Source: Gnetum montanum
Taxonomy: Eukaryota; Streptophyta; Gnetopsida; Gnetales; Gnetaceae
NCBI GenBank assembly: GCA_015680685.1
Contig: MNCI01011159.1
Coordinates: 2,788-54,191, forward strand
Direction of reading: 5' to 3'
DNA: 51,404 nucleotides
The stretch's first letter is position 1. Each line of letters opens with the position of its first letter. Below, piece by piece: positions 33,045 to 42,890 of the stretch. A model generated the notes under the pieces. The model ran no database searches. It saw only the letters and a program-made list of their open reading frames with translations, and was not told the DNA's origin. Position numbers and translations under genes: made by a program.

Positions 33045-35638
33045 CCATACATCCTAAAGTTCATCTTAGATAAGTTCACTTCTAATGTTGATGGGGCAGG
33101 TGATTTGGGTAGAGGTTTGAGGAGTGCTTGGCAGCTATCCAGGGTATGGCGCATGATGGGGTTTGCTTGTTATAATAAGAGAAACACCCTTTTTATTACT
33201 CTGTGGGTGCATACCTTATTTCAGAACCCACCTAGAACCATCTATTGTGCCAGAGGGTAAGTGATTTTATAGCTCTCGCAGTGTCTTGCTACTAGCTTTA
33301 TTAAACTGCTAATGACTCATGGTTAATGTTAGGTTCAGAGTTGATAAGGAGGGCCTGCATGATGAAGTGGATGCTTTAGCCTTAATCCAAACTACCCTAG
33401 AGGTGTTCTCATTGTGCACAAATTTTTAGGTAGCTGTGATTGAGTAGGTGGGGCACGATTTGAAGGCCTACCCCTCTTGATACATAAAGGCATATGAGCA
33501 ATGTAGGGCCCATGATTGGTTGGATAAGGAGTGGACTACTGGTGGGATTAACATTGAGGAGATGCTTGTAGCACCACTTCCATCTCACACCCCATTTGTG
33601 CCACGTATGTATCTATGTTTTAGCTCATGTGGTTATTTGTGTATGCCTTTCAGATTGCTTCATTTACATGATGTTGATGTTAATTACATTGTGTTGTACC
33701 AGTAATTGCTTTAGCTGAGGTGATAATGATCACCACAGGCCACACAGAGGCCACCCTCATCATGAAGTATGATGATGTCGAGGGTGCACAACATTGGTTG
33801 TGCCACAAAGTGCTAGATGCACTAATAGCTTAGCTTATGCATGTTGGGTTGATGGACTTATTCTTGGCCCTTAGCCCAAGTATCCCAGTGGCCAAAATGG
33901 TCACCATCATCGACTCCTTTAACAGATGTTATGTAGTTCACCACCCATGTGAGCCACATGATAGTAGTGTTGGACCTTAGCAAGGCCTTCTTCACTAACC
34001 TCTTTGGCATTCCCATTGATGGCTCAACGATTGTCGATAAGGCTAGCAGGGAGGTGGATCATAGAGGGGAGATTGAGGATTGGTTGGGGGCCACTTGATC
34101 TCATAAGGATGTCCCTATCAAAGATGTGCTAGTGACTAAGGTGTGGGAGCTCAATTCTTTATTCTGCACTTGTGCCTTTTCAAAGCTACTTTCCCAAGGA
34201 AAGATCTTAGGGGTGCAATAGGCATGGGTGATGAAGGAAGTGCTACTAGAGGGTATGAGGTTCAATTGAGCAGCATACATAGCCATCAGCCTACATGCAG
34301 AGATTTCTAGGCTATGATTCAACCTCTAGGCAAAGTCCCATGTCCATTTTGCATTCTTCACAGGATACCTATGAAGGTTCATAGAGCTTTTGGTTGTGCG
34401 AGATGACGAACGATGAGTGATACAGGACTGTGAGCAGCTATCCAAGCCATGGATCAAGCATATTTTCTCAACCACATGCATGTAGGACCCTCCAAAGGGG
34501 ATTGATGAGTTGCTATTAGTAATGACCAAGGGTCCAATGGCTCACTTACATTATTTGTGTGATAGCATGGGTGAGGGTCCTCTAGTATGCATGAAGGATG
34601 TAAGAAAGGTGGATTGCTATATAGTAGAGATGGTGGGACCATCTAAGGCTAAGATCAAGAGGCCATGTCCTTAAGAAGAGGCTACCCTTGAGACTAGGAA
34701 GCTAAGTAGCAAAAGGATCTACATCAAGATTTAAAGCTTGCACATAGATGTTGCAAGTTAGTATGTGTAGATTCTTAAATTCCTAAGTTATATTCATCTA
34801 TATGTTTTTATTTTTATGTTTTTCTATTGTGCTATACTATTAATTGGCTAATGATGTGCTATGCATACTAACATGCTATATGTGTTGATCATTGAAAAAG
34901 AAGAGAAGGTCACAAGAGCAGTGGTTGAGGGGGCAACAAATGAAGCACTTCTTCAAGCTAAGGAGGAGGATGCCTAGGGAGATGATCCTCATGAGGTGGT
35001 AGAGGTCCTCTGGCATTTTGAGGAAGAGGGGTTGCTCCACCTTGATGGGGGTGATTTTGATAGCTTATTTGATGGTATGTAACTAGGTGATCCCCTTGCT
35101 CTCACACCTGAGGACTCACTAGGTAATCTACTTATATTGCCATATGTATTTCCTTGTTTTCTAGTCTACCAAACATTGCCATCTCAAGATGTTTCTTGAG
35201 GTGACTAGCAAGAAGCAAGCATATGACTTGTTCATGTAGAGTATGGTCATCAGTGACTCTCCTATAAGGGAGATCATCACCCCTTCCAGAGAGGCCTCTT
35301 TTGCTACATTTTTAATGGAGCTACCTACGTAGACCATTGTGGACAAAGGCAAGATCCTTGTGGGTGTTGACTTTGGCCAAGAGTACTAGATGTAGCTTTC
35401 TGAAGCCAAGATCCTCTATCGCTTGGAGGTTGGCCTAAGAAAGTTACCTCTAAAACTCACTGATGCAGGACCCTCTCAGGTTAGTTTTTTATGATTTTTT
35501 ATGCTTTTAGTTAGCTTTTATAGTGCATGTTTGCTTATTAATTGCACGTATTTGCTACAATTATGGTGATAGGTACCAGGTAATGCTGCAGGCCCTAGTG
35601 ATGCGGTGGAGGAAGAAGAACTTCCACCCCCCACCTAG
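33045..35638 (+). pseudogene. Spliced multi-exon gene antisense to the Tat element (function unknown)
   Basis: A plus-strand gene embedded in the minus-strand element. Exons read: 33045-33256 (GLRSAWQLSRVWRMMGFACY, FQNPPRTIYCARG); intron 33257-33332 (GTAAGT...TTAG, 76 bp); 33333-33604 (FRVDKEGLHDEVDALALIQ, HDWLDKEWTTGGINIEEML); intron 33605-33702 (GTATGT...CCAG, 98 bp); 33703-about 34730 (LIALAEVIMITTGHTEATL, LDLSKAFFTNLFGIPIDG, MTKGPMAHLHYLCDSMGEG); about 34900-35074 (acidic); 35165-35479; intron 35480-35572 (93 bp); 35573-35638 ending PPPT-TAG. Three of these introns restore the frame exactly. Stops (e.g. TAG 33427, TAG 33445, TGA 33478) and a frameshift near 33970 show decay. The family is not recognised; the FFTNLFGIPIDG segment resembles uncharacterised plant transposon-associated proteins. 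Confidence 0.7.
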
Positions 35639-36719
35639 CGCCCTTGGTTGAGCATGACCAAATGTACCCCCCATTGGGCTCCTTTTGCTACATTTTACCT
35701 CTAATGTTATTCATGCTATGTACTACTATGCACATTACATTTGATGAATGATTATAGTTTATTTGCTATGTGTGATGTATAAAATTTTTTTATATGGTCC
35801 TTTGTTATGCTTATAATGTAATGTGATGATTAATGCGCTAACTTAGGATTATGCAATGATAGTGTTCCTAGGCCATTGCAGGCCCCATGCTAGTTTAAGG
35901 CCATAGTGGAAGGGCTGATGCTAGTTTCTGACCATTTCAAACCATGCACTACTAGTTTTAAGGCTATAACAAGCTGAGGTTGCTAGTTTAAAGCCATTTT
36001 GGGCCACAATGATAATTTAAGGTCATTCTAAGCCATGGATTGCTAATTTAGGGCCATCTCAAGCTACAATGTTGCCAGTTTAAGGCCTTGGTAGGCCATG
36101 TATTACTATCTTTCTTTTTGTGATTTTGGCTTTTATGCTTTTTGTGTGTTTTGAAGTTTTTTAATAATTCCAAAATTATGAACTAACTAAGTGAGTGCAT
36201 AAACTAAATGAATGAATGCATAGACAAAGCATATAAATACATAAATGAAGCAAAATGGTGTGTAATCTAAGCAATCAAGCTAAATGTAAATGCGTAAACA
36301 AATGTCGTGTAAGCGAAAGGTAAAATACATGGAGTGTAGAAGCGAAGGGCAAGTAGGCACCTAACATGTTTTAGGCTAAGGAGGTACCTTAGTCATGCAG
36401 TTGCTTCCTAATCCGATGTAGGTTAGGGGGTGTGTAGGGCCTAGATTACGCTATTCTATAGTCTTCTTGACCCTTGCTTGCTACATTGAAGGGCAATTAT
36501 GCCCACAAGGCATCTTTTGGTAGGTAACTAGCTTCTTCTATCATTTCAGGTGTGTCAGCCTCATGCATTTCATTGTCATCCTTTACTAAAGACGTGTCAT
36601 CAAGGAACTCCACCTCTAACCCTTGCTTTGTATCAATGTTGTTGATAGCCAAAGGGGTAGCATTATCATCATGGATGATAACTTCACTATCTTCATATGA
36701 AGGTTGGATTTCTTGATGG
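35639..36719. repeat. Repeat-bearing spacer between antisense gene and Tat protease
   Basis: 35870-36110 holds about six degenerate units of about 40 bp around 'gctagtttaaggccatnnngggcca', of the same type as 26870-27230. From about 36400 rightward on the minus strand an acidic stretch (DATPLAINNIDTKQGLEVEFLDDTSLVK) can be read, the C-terminal tail of the protease module. Confidence 0.55.
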
Positions 36720-37100
36720 ATCGAAAGGGAAATAGCTCATAATTGGGCCAGCCATGACCTATACAAAATGAAGTTAAATCCTAGCATTTCCTCTATAATG
36801 ATGAATTCGGTAGTGATGGGTAATTACTCCCCTACCATGAAGGCTATTATGATAGTACCTCTAATGATGATGCATTACCTATTAAAGGACTTTAGGTATG
36901 TGGTTTTTGTTGGCTTGATTTGGTTCACTAGGCCTAACTTATTAACAACAATGTATGGGATAACATTTGTTGTTGTCTCATCATCAATGTGCACTCTTCA
37001 AATCTTGCATTGCCTGACACATATGGTGATGAAAATGAGGGCTATTATGACCTCACCCTTCTCAGGGTTGATCTTAATTGTTTCGTCACAAAACACTAGG
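36720..37100 (-). pseudogene. Aspartic protease of the Tat element
   Basis: Minus strand: RVHIDDETTTNVIP at the active-site position (usual VDxGSSxNV; here DDET, so the catalytic DSG is lost). Then YIVVNKLGL, IKPTKTTYLKSFNR, IIRGTIIIAFMVGE, ITTEFIIIEEMLGFNFILYRS and WLAQL, the degenerate form of YNxLLGRPWIHxxxA. Order and spacing match the Ogre/Tat protease. Open plus-strand frames over this segment are shadows of it. Confidence 0.78.
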
Positions 37101-37739
37101 GATGTGGAACTTGATTCTTATAGTGCAAGGGGAAACATCATTGCGTGGATGCAATTTTCATTTGTAGGGATGTCCTCCATGATAGGAATGGAGATCAACA
37201 TTTGCACTAGTGCTTCGTAGTGGGTAGATGAGGTCATGATTAGGTCATATAGGCTTAATGTTATGTTCTTCTATTTGAGCACTTACTTAACTTGGGCTAA
37301 TGCATCCACGAAATCTTTGCCATCAATTGCATTTTTGTTGGCTTTGACATCTTCCATATGTCCTAAGAGATGGATCTTTTGTGAAGGTGACTTGGGATTT
37401 GTTGTCTTGACCTACATAGAGGCCTCAGTGCTTGGTTGTGATTTGTTGGTCATGACCTATTTAGTTGCCTTGGCCATGGGGGCCACAGATATTAGTATTG
37501 GCTTTGGTGGACCTAGCGCTCCTTAGTCTTGACATTGCCTAACCATTTGGTTTGTGAGAAACTCGTTGGGCCTCCTATGTTTCCACCTAGGAAATTTGCC
37601 TATGTTGCTAGTGGAGTTAGCTCTTGGACAAGAAGGCACCAATGTGTTGCCCACTACTGGGCTTTGGGTAGGTGAGGAGCTAGCATGTTATGACACCCTA
37701 ATGACAAAGGATGGTTGAATAGTCATTTTTGTGACATGC

Positions 37740-40440
37740 TATGGGATCCTAACAACGAAGGGCATTGTAGGTGCTTGAACTAACACTTTGACAAAAAAAG
37801 GGGACCTTGAACCTATAGGGGCAAAGGAAACCCTTGTGCTACTAGAGGGCACATGGACGATAAATGGCCATTGCACTAGTTTTGGGTTATCTTCAACACT
37901 GATAGTGTTTATGATATAGTCAACATCATCCACATTTAGAGGATTCTTGTACACCCTCATAGATTGGTTCTAAGCTTTAATTGGATTAGCAACGTCAAGT
38001 ACCAACTCACCTCTGTCAATCATTCTTTGGAAATCACCTTGCAAGGCTATGCAAAAATTTAGTGTTGTGGTTAGGAAACTAGTGGTAATGGCAGAATTGA
38101 TCTAGCCTAAAGTGTTTTGAGACTAGGGGCTCATTTGGTGCTATTGACATGGGATTCATTAGTAGCTCGCAATATCTATCATGTCTTTTGTGAGCATCTT
38201 TGGACATCCACTTATACTAGATACATCTAGCCTTCAGTAGTTGGTCCAATAGTTTTGAAGGTTTTAATGGTAGCGGGGTGTACTTAGAGGGATCCTTGTG
38301 CTTAAAGTTAGGCCTTGGAGTAGCTTGCATTGTGGCCTTCAGTGGCATGGGCTAGTTGGTTGTTGCAGTGTTAGGGTTGGTAGCTTTGTTGTTAGCGAAG
38401 GCTCTAGGTTTCCTAGCTGTTGGCCTCTAGTTGGTTGTTTTAGCCTCTTTGGCCATATTTGCCACCATTGCATTTTACTTCTCCTTCTCCTTGTCCTTCC
38501 TTGAATGTAGGTTTTTGTAGGCCATATAGACCANTTATCATGTCTTTTGTGAGCATCTTTGGACATCCACTTATACTAGATACATCCAGCCTTTAGTAGT
38601 TGGTCCAATAGTTCTGAAGGTTTTAATGGTAGCGGGGTGTACTTAGAGGGATCCTTGTGCTTAAAGTTAGGCCTTGGAGTAGCTTGCATTTTGCCTTCAG
38701 TGGCATGGGCTAGTTGGTTGTTGCAGTGTTAGGGTTGGTAGCTTTGTTGTTAGCTAAGGCTCTAGGTTTCCTAGTTGTTGGCCTCTAGTTGGTTGTTTTA
38801 GCCTCTTTGGCCATATTTGCCACCATTGCATTTTACTTCTCCTTCTCCTTGCCCTTCCTTGAATGTAGGTTTTTGTAGGCCATATAGACCAGGTCTTTAC
38901 TAGCTTCAACTACATCATGTATGCTCTTGATCTAGACAAAAGCTTGGTTTAGAGATTGCAGGTCCAAGTAATCTAGTTTCGACTTTATGAAGTCATTAAC
39001 TATGCCCTTAAAGATGGCCAAGAGATGTGTTTTGGGTATTGGCTCTTGTATTTCATTTAATGAGGTGCTCCAATGTTGAATGAATTTTTACATGATCTCT
39101 AGGTGGCCCTACTTGATTTGCATTAGTTGGTCTAGAGTCGTCTCTAGCTTCAAGTTGTATTTGAAGTGCATCACATACTGGCTCAAAAGGTCCTCCAAGG
39201 AGGAGATAGAGGTTCTAGGAAATGCATGATACTAGTATAATGCTTTGTCTATGAGTGACATAAAAAACACATGTATGATGGCATGTGGTTATGCTTGTAA
39301 TAGTAAACACTCTGACCTAAATGTAACCAGATGTGCATTGGGGTCCCCCTCACCATTGTATTGCATGAACTGAGGTAGTGGGACCCTAGCCAGGAGAGTT
39401 AATGGTGGGGTCATAGGAATTATAGGGTTGTCTTGGTAAAAGTCCAACACTTTGATGGTTTTGGAGGAGGCAGCCTTGAGCTACTTCACCTATTTTGTCA
39501 GGCTTTGAATCATCTAGAACACTTGGTCTAAGTTGTAAGATGTTCTAGCTAACTATGCTGGTTGTGCAACTTGTTGTTGGACTAACTATGTGATCCATGG
39601 CCTTGTTGTGGGTTGCAAAATCACCGAATGGGCTTGATGTGTGGGATGTGCTATAGGGACAATGATTAGGGTAGGTGATGCATACGTGGGTTTGGCTGAT
39701 GCTAGGGGCACTGACAAGATAAGCAAGACATAGGATGCCTAAGTCATGTGAGGCCTAGAGATGGGCCTTGTGTGGAAGTGTGGTTGAGTTGATGTGGTTG
39801 CACTGGAGAATGATGGTTAGATGGGTGGTAATGATGCCACGAAGGGCAAGCTAAAGGAAGTTAGCGCATTAAGATGTGTCTAATGCATTACTATAACTGG
39901 TGTTGACCTAGATGGTGATGCCAGTGCTATGATCATCTTAAAGCAAATGAGTGAATGGGATTGCAGGAGAGCCACTCTAGGGGTTGCTCATTAGAAGACG
40001 GTATGAAAGGAGCCCTCATGCTTAGAGCAAGCTTCGAACTCATCCTCTTCTTCTTGTATGGTTTTTTTGTGGTTTGTTCCTATTTCACACTCACTTGTTT
40101 GGATAAGCTAAGCCAACATCCAACGGTAGGGCTTTGTGAGTGGGATGATGTCAAGTGAGGAGGGGATGTACTTCCATCCATTCCAATGAATTAGTTCATA
40201 GCCTTGTTTTGCTTCCATGTCTAAGTAGTCTATGAATAGACTTGCTTGAATCTTTACACAGATGAAGTTGTATTGTTCATCACTTAGCATGGCATACTCT
40301 AGGTCTTGACCATGTAGCCTAAGGAATTGCCTTGGCTTTGCCATTATAGGATTCCCAAGGTTGTCAATCCTAGTTGCTTGTTGGATAGGCAAGATGATGA
40401 GTGTGCTTGGGATTGGCATTGAAGGTTGTTTGGAATTCAT
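37740..40440 (-). pseudogene. gag: gag of the Tat element
   Basis: Starts at ATG 40440-40438 with an open N-terminal stretch of 110 codons (to 40108). The capsid core lies at about 38950-39420: MQYNGEGDPNAHLVTFRSEC, FFMSLIDKALY, FPRTSISSLEDLLSQYVMHF, IFKGIVNDFIKSKL. This is the Retrotrans_gag pattern of Tat elements (YDGxxDPxxHL at the start, RLxxxxxxSWxxLxxxFxxxF later). The C-terminal part near 37980-38100 gives CHYH(R)FPNHNTKF and then an open run (37960-37739). A 357-bp tandem duplication at 38177-38891 and numerous stops break it. Confidence 0.82.
38177..38891 (-). repeat. About 357-bp tandem duplication around an 'n' in Tat gag
   Basis: 38177-38533 and 38536-38891 are near-identical (both start tatcatgtcttttgtgagc and end gccatatagacca), with n at 38534 between. 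Differences are few substitutions (catctagcc/catccagcc, gttttgaagg/gttctgaagg, gcgaag/gctaag) and a 2-base indel. Two haplotypes or overlapping contigs placed in tandem would look like this. Confidence 0.88.
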
Positions 40441-40860
40441 AGATGTAGATCAAGTTTTAAGAGGGGAGGACAAGAGTTGCTGATTACAAAAATGGCTAAC
40501 TATGGTAACTACGTTGTCTATGCTAAGACTTAACTATGCTTTCTATGTTGAGGGTCAACTACGCTCTCTATGCTAAGAGCTAACTATGCTCTCACTAACA
40601 GCATCAAGAATTTGGCTAATTGTAAGAATGTATGCTCTGGGGTTGCTACGCAGGGTTCTAAGGGAATCGATGATGGGATCCAATCCACACCAACTGGTTA
40701 GTAGACAACACCTATGTTGGCCTAATATTTAGCTACTTCTACATACGTAGTAGGTCCATAGGGGTGTTACAGTCTATGCTAGCTCAAAGCTAGCAATGGT
40801 AATGCAAAGAGCGCATGAGATAACCACCAACAGAGTTTGAAAAAGAAAATGGTTCTTGCC

Positions 40861-40880
40861 CTCCTTTTAGCACCAAAAAA
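40861..40880 (-). other. Putative primer-binding site of the Tat element
   Basis: About 10 bases inside the LTR end (40891) the minus strand reads TTTTTTGGTGCTAAAAGGAG, continuing GGGC. A TGG start with this spacing fits a PBS, but the tRNA was not identified and the sequence is probably decayed. Confidence 0.4.
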
Positions 40881-40890
40881 CTGTAATGAT

Positions 40891-41231
40891 TGAAAACATC
40901 AATGGTTGGAACACTAAGGTCCACTGGTAGACAACTTTACCCTAAGTCCATGTGAGGGCTTGCTAGAGGTAGAGACGAGGTGCCTTGAATAGTCTTGTCA
41001 ATTGAACATGGAGTTATTAGATGTAACTAGGGTGCAACATGGTTAGCCATGATGCTAATGCAAAATGGTGCTAAGTGCTTGAGTGGTGTCAATAGTGTCA
41101 TGAGGTTCAAGCATAGTAAATATTTTCAGCAAAAATGGGGGTGTCAACATGTAGAGACCATCACCCAAGCATAGTTTTAGGCATGGCTATGTGGTGAAAC
41201 AACAAGAAATGCAAATAAAATGCTAAAAAAT

Positions 41232-41282
<51 letters not shown>

Positions 41283-42721
41283 CAAAACACCATCCCAAAT
41301 GAGGTCAAGTGTAGTTAACACCAAAGGGAGTTAGAAGGTACACAGTGTACAATAGGTGCAGTGGATAGTGTAGTCATAGTCTTGGGGGTGTCTAGTTAGA
41401 AAGACTAGCATTTCACTAAGGTTCTTGCATCTATTGGGTTGGTTGCTATGGTGTACCATGGGCTACAGTGGTCTGCAACTTCACCAATATGCCTTTGGTC
41501 TTCTCCTAAGTGCTCTTTGGGTTTGCTCACGCTAAGAGGATAGCTAACTTTGAAATTTGCCAACACTTAAATTTTGCCAGCCTAGATTTTTGCCAATCCT
41601 AAAAATGTTAAGAGGGAGGGGGATATTTATAGGGTTAGGTTTAGGAAAAAATGTAGGATGACTGCCATGTGCTAGAGGAGATGATTGGAACTACATTGTC
41701 ATCCAACTATGCTCTTCATTGGGTTGGTGGTGTTGTGCCTTGTTGTGCTTTGTTAGACTCTGCAAGACTATGAGACTATGACTATGCTACCAACTGCATG
41801 TGCATGTGTTGAGAGGACTGCAAGGCACCTAAAAAAATGCAACTTGGAGATTACACTCTCCATTGTTTGTCATGGGGTTGAGCATAGTTACAATTTTGGA
41901 GGTAAAAAAGGAATACAAAAAAGATGCATTTTTCTCTAACTATGCTTGTTGAAGATGAGTTAGAGCTAAGCTGAGTGCTAATGCTACATTGTGGAGGTTG
42001 CTAGAGGTTGTTTTGGCTAACTACACTTGACTACACTCTAGACTAGGGGAGAGCATAGTCCCACACTTAGGAAAAAATTATAGAACTTGGTGTTCATGCT
42101 GACTATGCTCTCCACTGGAGGCTGACTATGCTTTGGGGCAGTGGAGAGCGTAGTCCTAGTGCTAGGAAAGTTTGAGAAAAATGAGTTTCCTATAGACTAC
42201 ACTCCTCATAGGAGGCTAACTACACTCCCAACTAGGGGTAAACATAGTCCCAGGACTTGTTGATACTTGTGAAAACCTACCCTTTTGTTGACTATGCTCT
42301 CCATTGGAGGCTAACTATAGTTTGGGGCAGTGGAGAGTGTAGTCTTGATATTTAGAAAATTTTACTACAATTAGTTTTATGCTAACACTGAGAAAAATTT
42401 GCAAAACTGGCCTTCGTGTTGACTACGCTCTCTATGAGAGGTTGACTACGCTCTGGGGCAATGGAGAGCATAGTCCTAGCACTTAGAAAAATTTGCAAAA
42501 TTGGCCCTTATGTTGAATACGCTCTCTACAAGAGGTTGACTATGCTTTGGGGTAGTGAAGAGCATAGTCCTAGTAGTTAGAAAAATTTTCAAAACTAGCA
42601 TTCATGTTGACTACACTCTCCACAAGAGGTTGACTATGCTCCCTGTTGGGATCGAGTGTAGTTTTAACACTTAGCCAAATTTGTAGTCGAGAGGCTGTAG
42701 TCTAGATTTGGTGGAGTTTCA
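40891..42721 (-). repeat. 5' LTR of the Tat-clade element (1831 bp)
   Basis: Partner of 23904-25661 with the same termini (TGAAAAC ... GTTTCA). It has an (AG)n run of about 48 bases at 41234-41281, against about 29 in the other LTR. The minus-strand TATA box is at 41634-41641. About eight 94-bp hairpin units lie at about 41850-42690, one more than the other LTR. The visible divergence between the two LTRs shows an old insertion. The flanking five bases (gcaac / aaact) do not give a clean target duplication. Confidence 0.92.
41850..42690. repeat. Tandem array of hairpin-forming units in LTR U3
   Basis: Units of about 94 bp start GACTATGCTCTCCACTG and contain, 25-35 bases later, the near-complement CAGTGGAGAGCGTAGTC, followed by an A-rich spacer 'cttagaaaaatttgcaaaactggc'. 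About eight copies occur here and about seven at 24870-25620. Each can fold into a stem of up to 17 bp. Confidence 0.85.
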
Positions 42722-42885
42722 AAACTATGATAAGACTCCCCCTAAACACAGTAGATGAGCATGTATTTATAGACTTTATTGTGGAGCTGCATTAACAAGG
42801 CCTCATAAACCTAGCAAACGCTACGTCGATGCAGCCTCATCAATGGGGCAACACCACGTCAACATGACAATTTGATTCCTCATTA
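42722..42885 (-). repeat. Solo LTR E4, 5' (U3) part (minus strand)
   Basis: Completes the LTR begun at 23190-23903. On the minus strand it opens TAATGAGG (a TGATGAG variant), has a TATA box CTATAAATAC near 42765 and stops at the Tat LTR. The terminus at 42885 is followed by CTAAT. Confidence 0.65.
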
Positions 42886-42890
42886 CTAAT
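42886..42890. repeat. Target-site duplication of solo LTR E4, right copy (CTAAT)
   Basis: Same five bases as 23185-23189, now about 19.7 kb apart because of the Tat insertion. Confidence 0.7.

Noticed and set aside
36768-37526. Two long open frames on the plus strand (150 and 96 codons)
   Set aside because: They lie antisense to the Tat protease and gag tail, which are recognisable on the minus strand by motif order; the plus-strand products show no domain.
23899-42726. Target-site duplication of the Tat element
   Set aside because: The flanks gcaac and aaact do not match convincingly, even allowing transitions.
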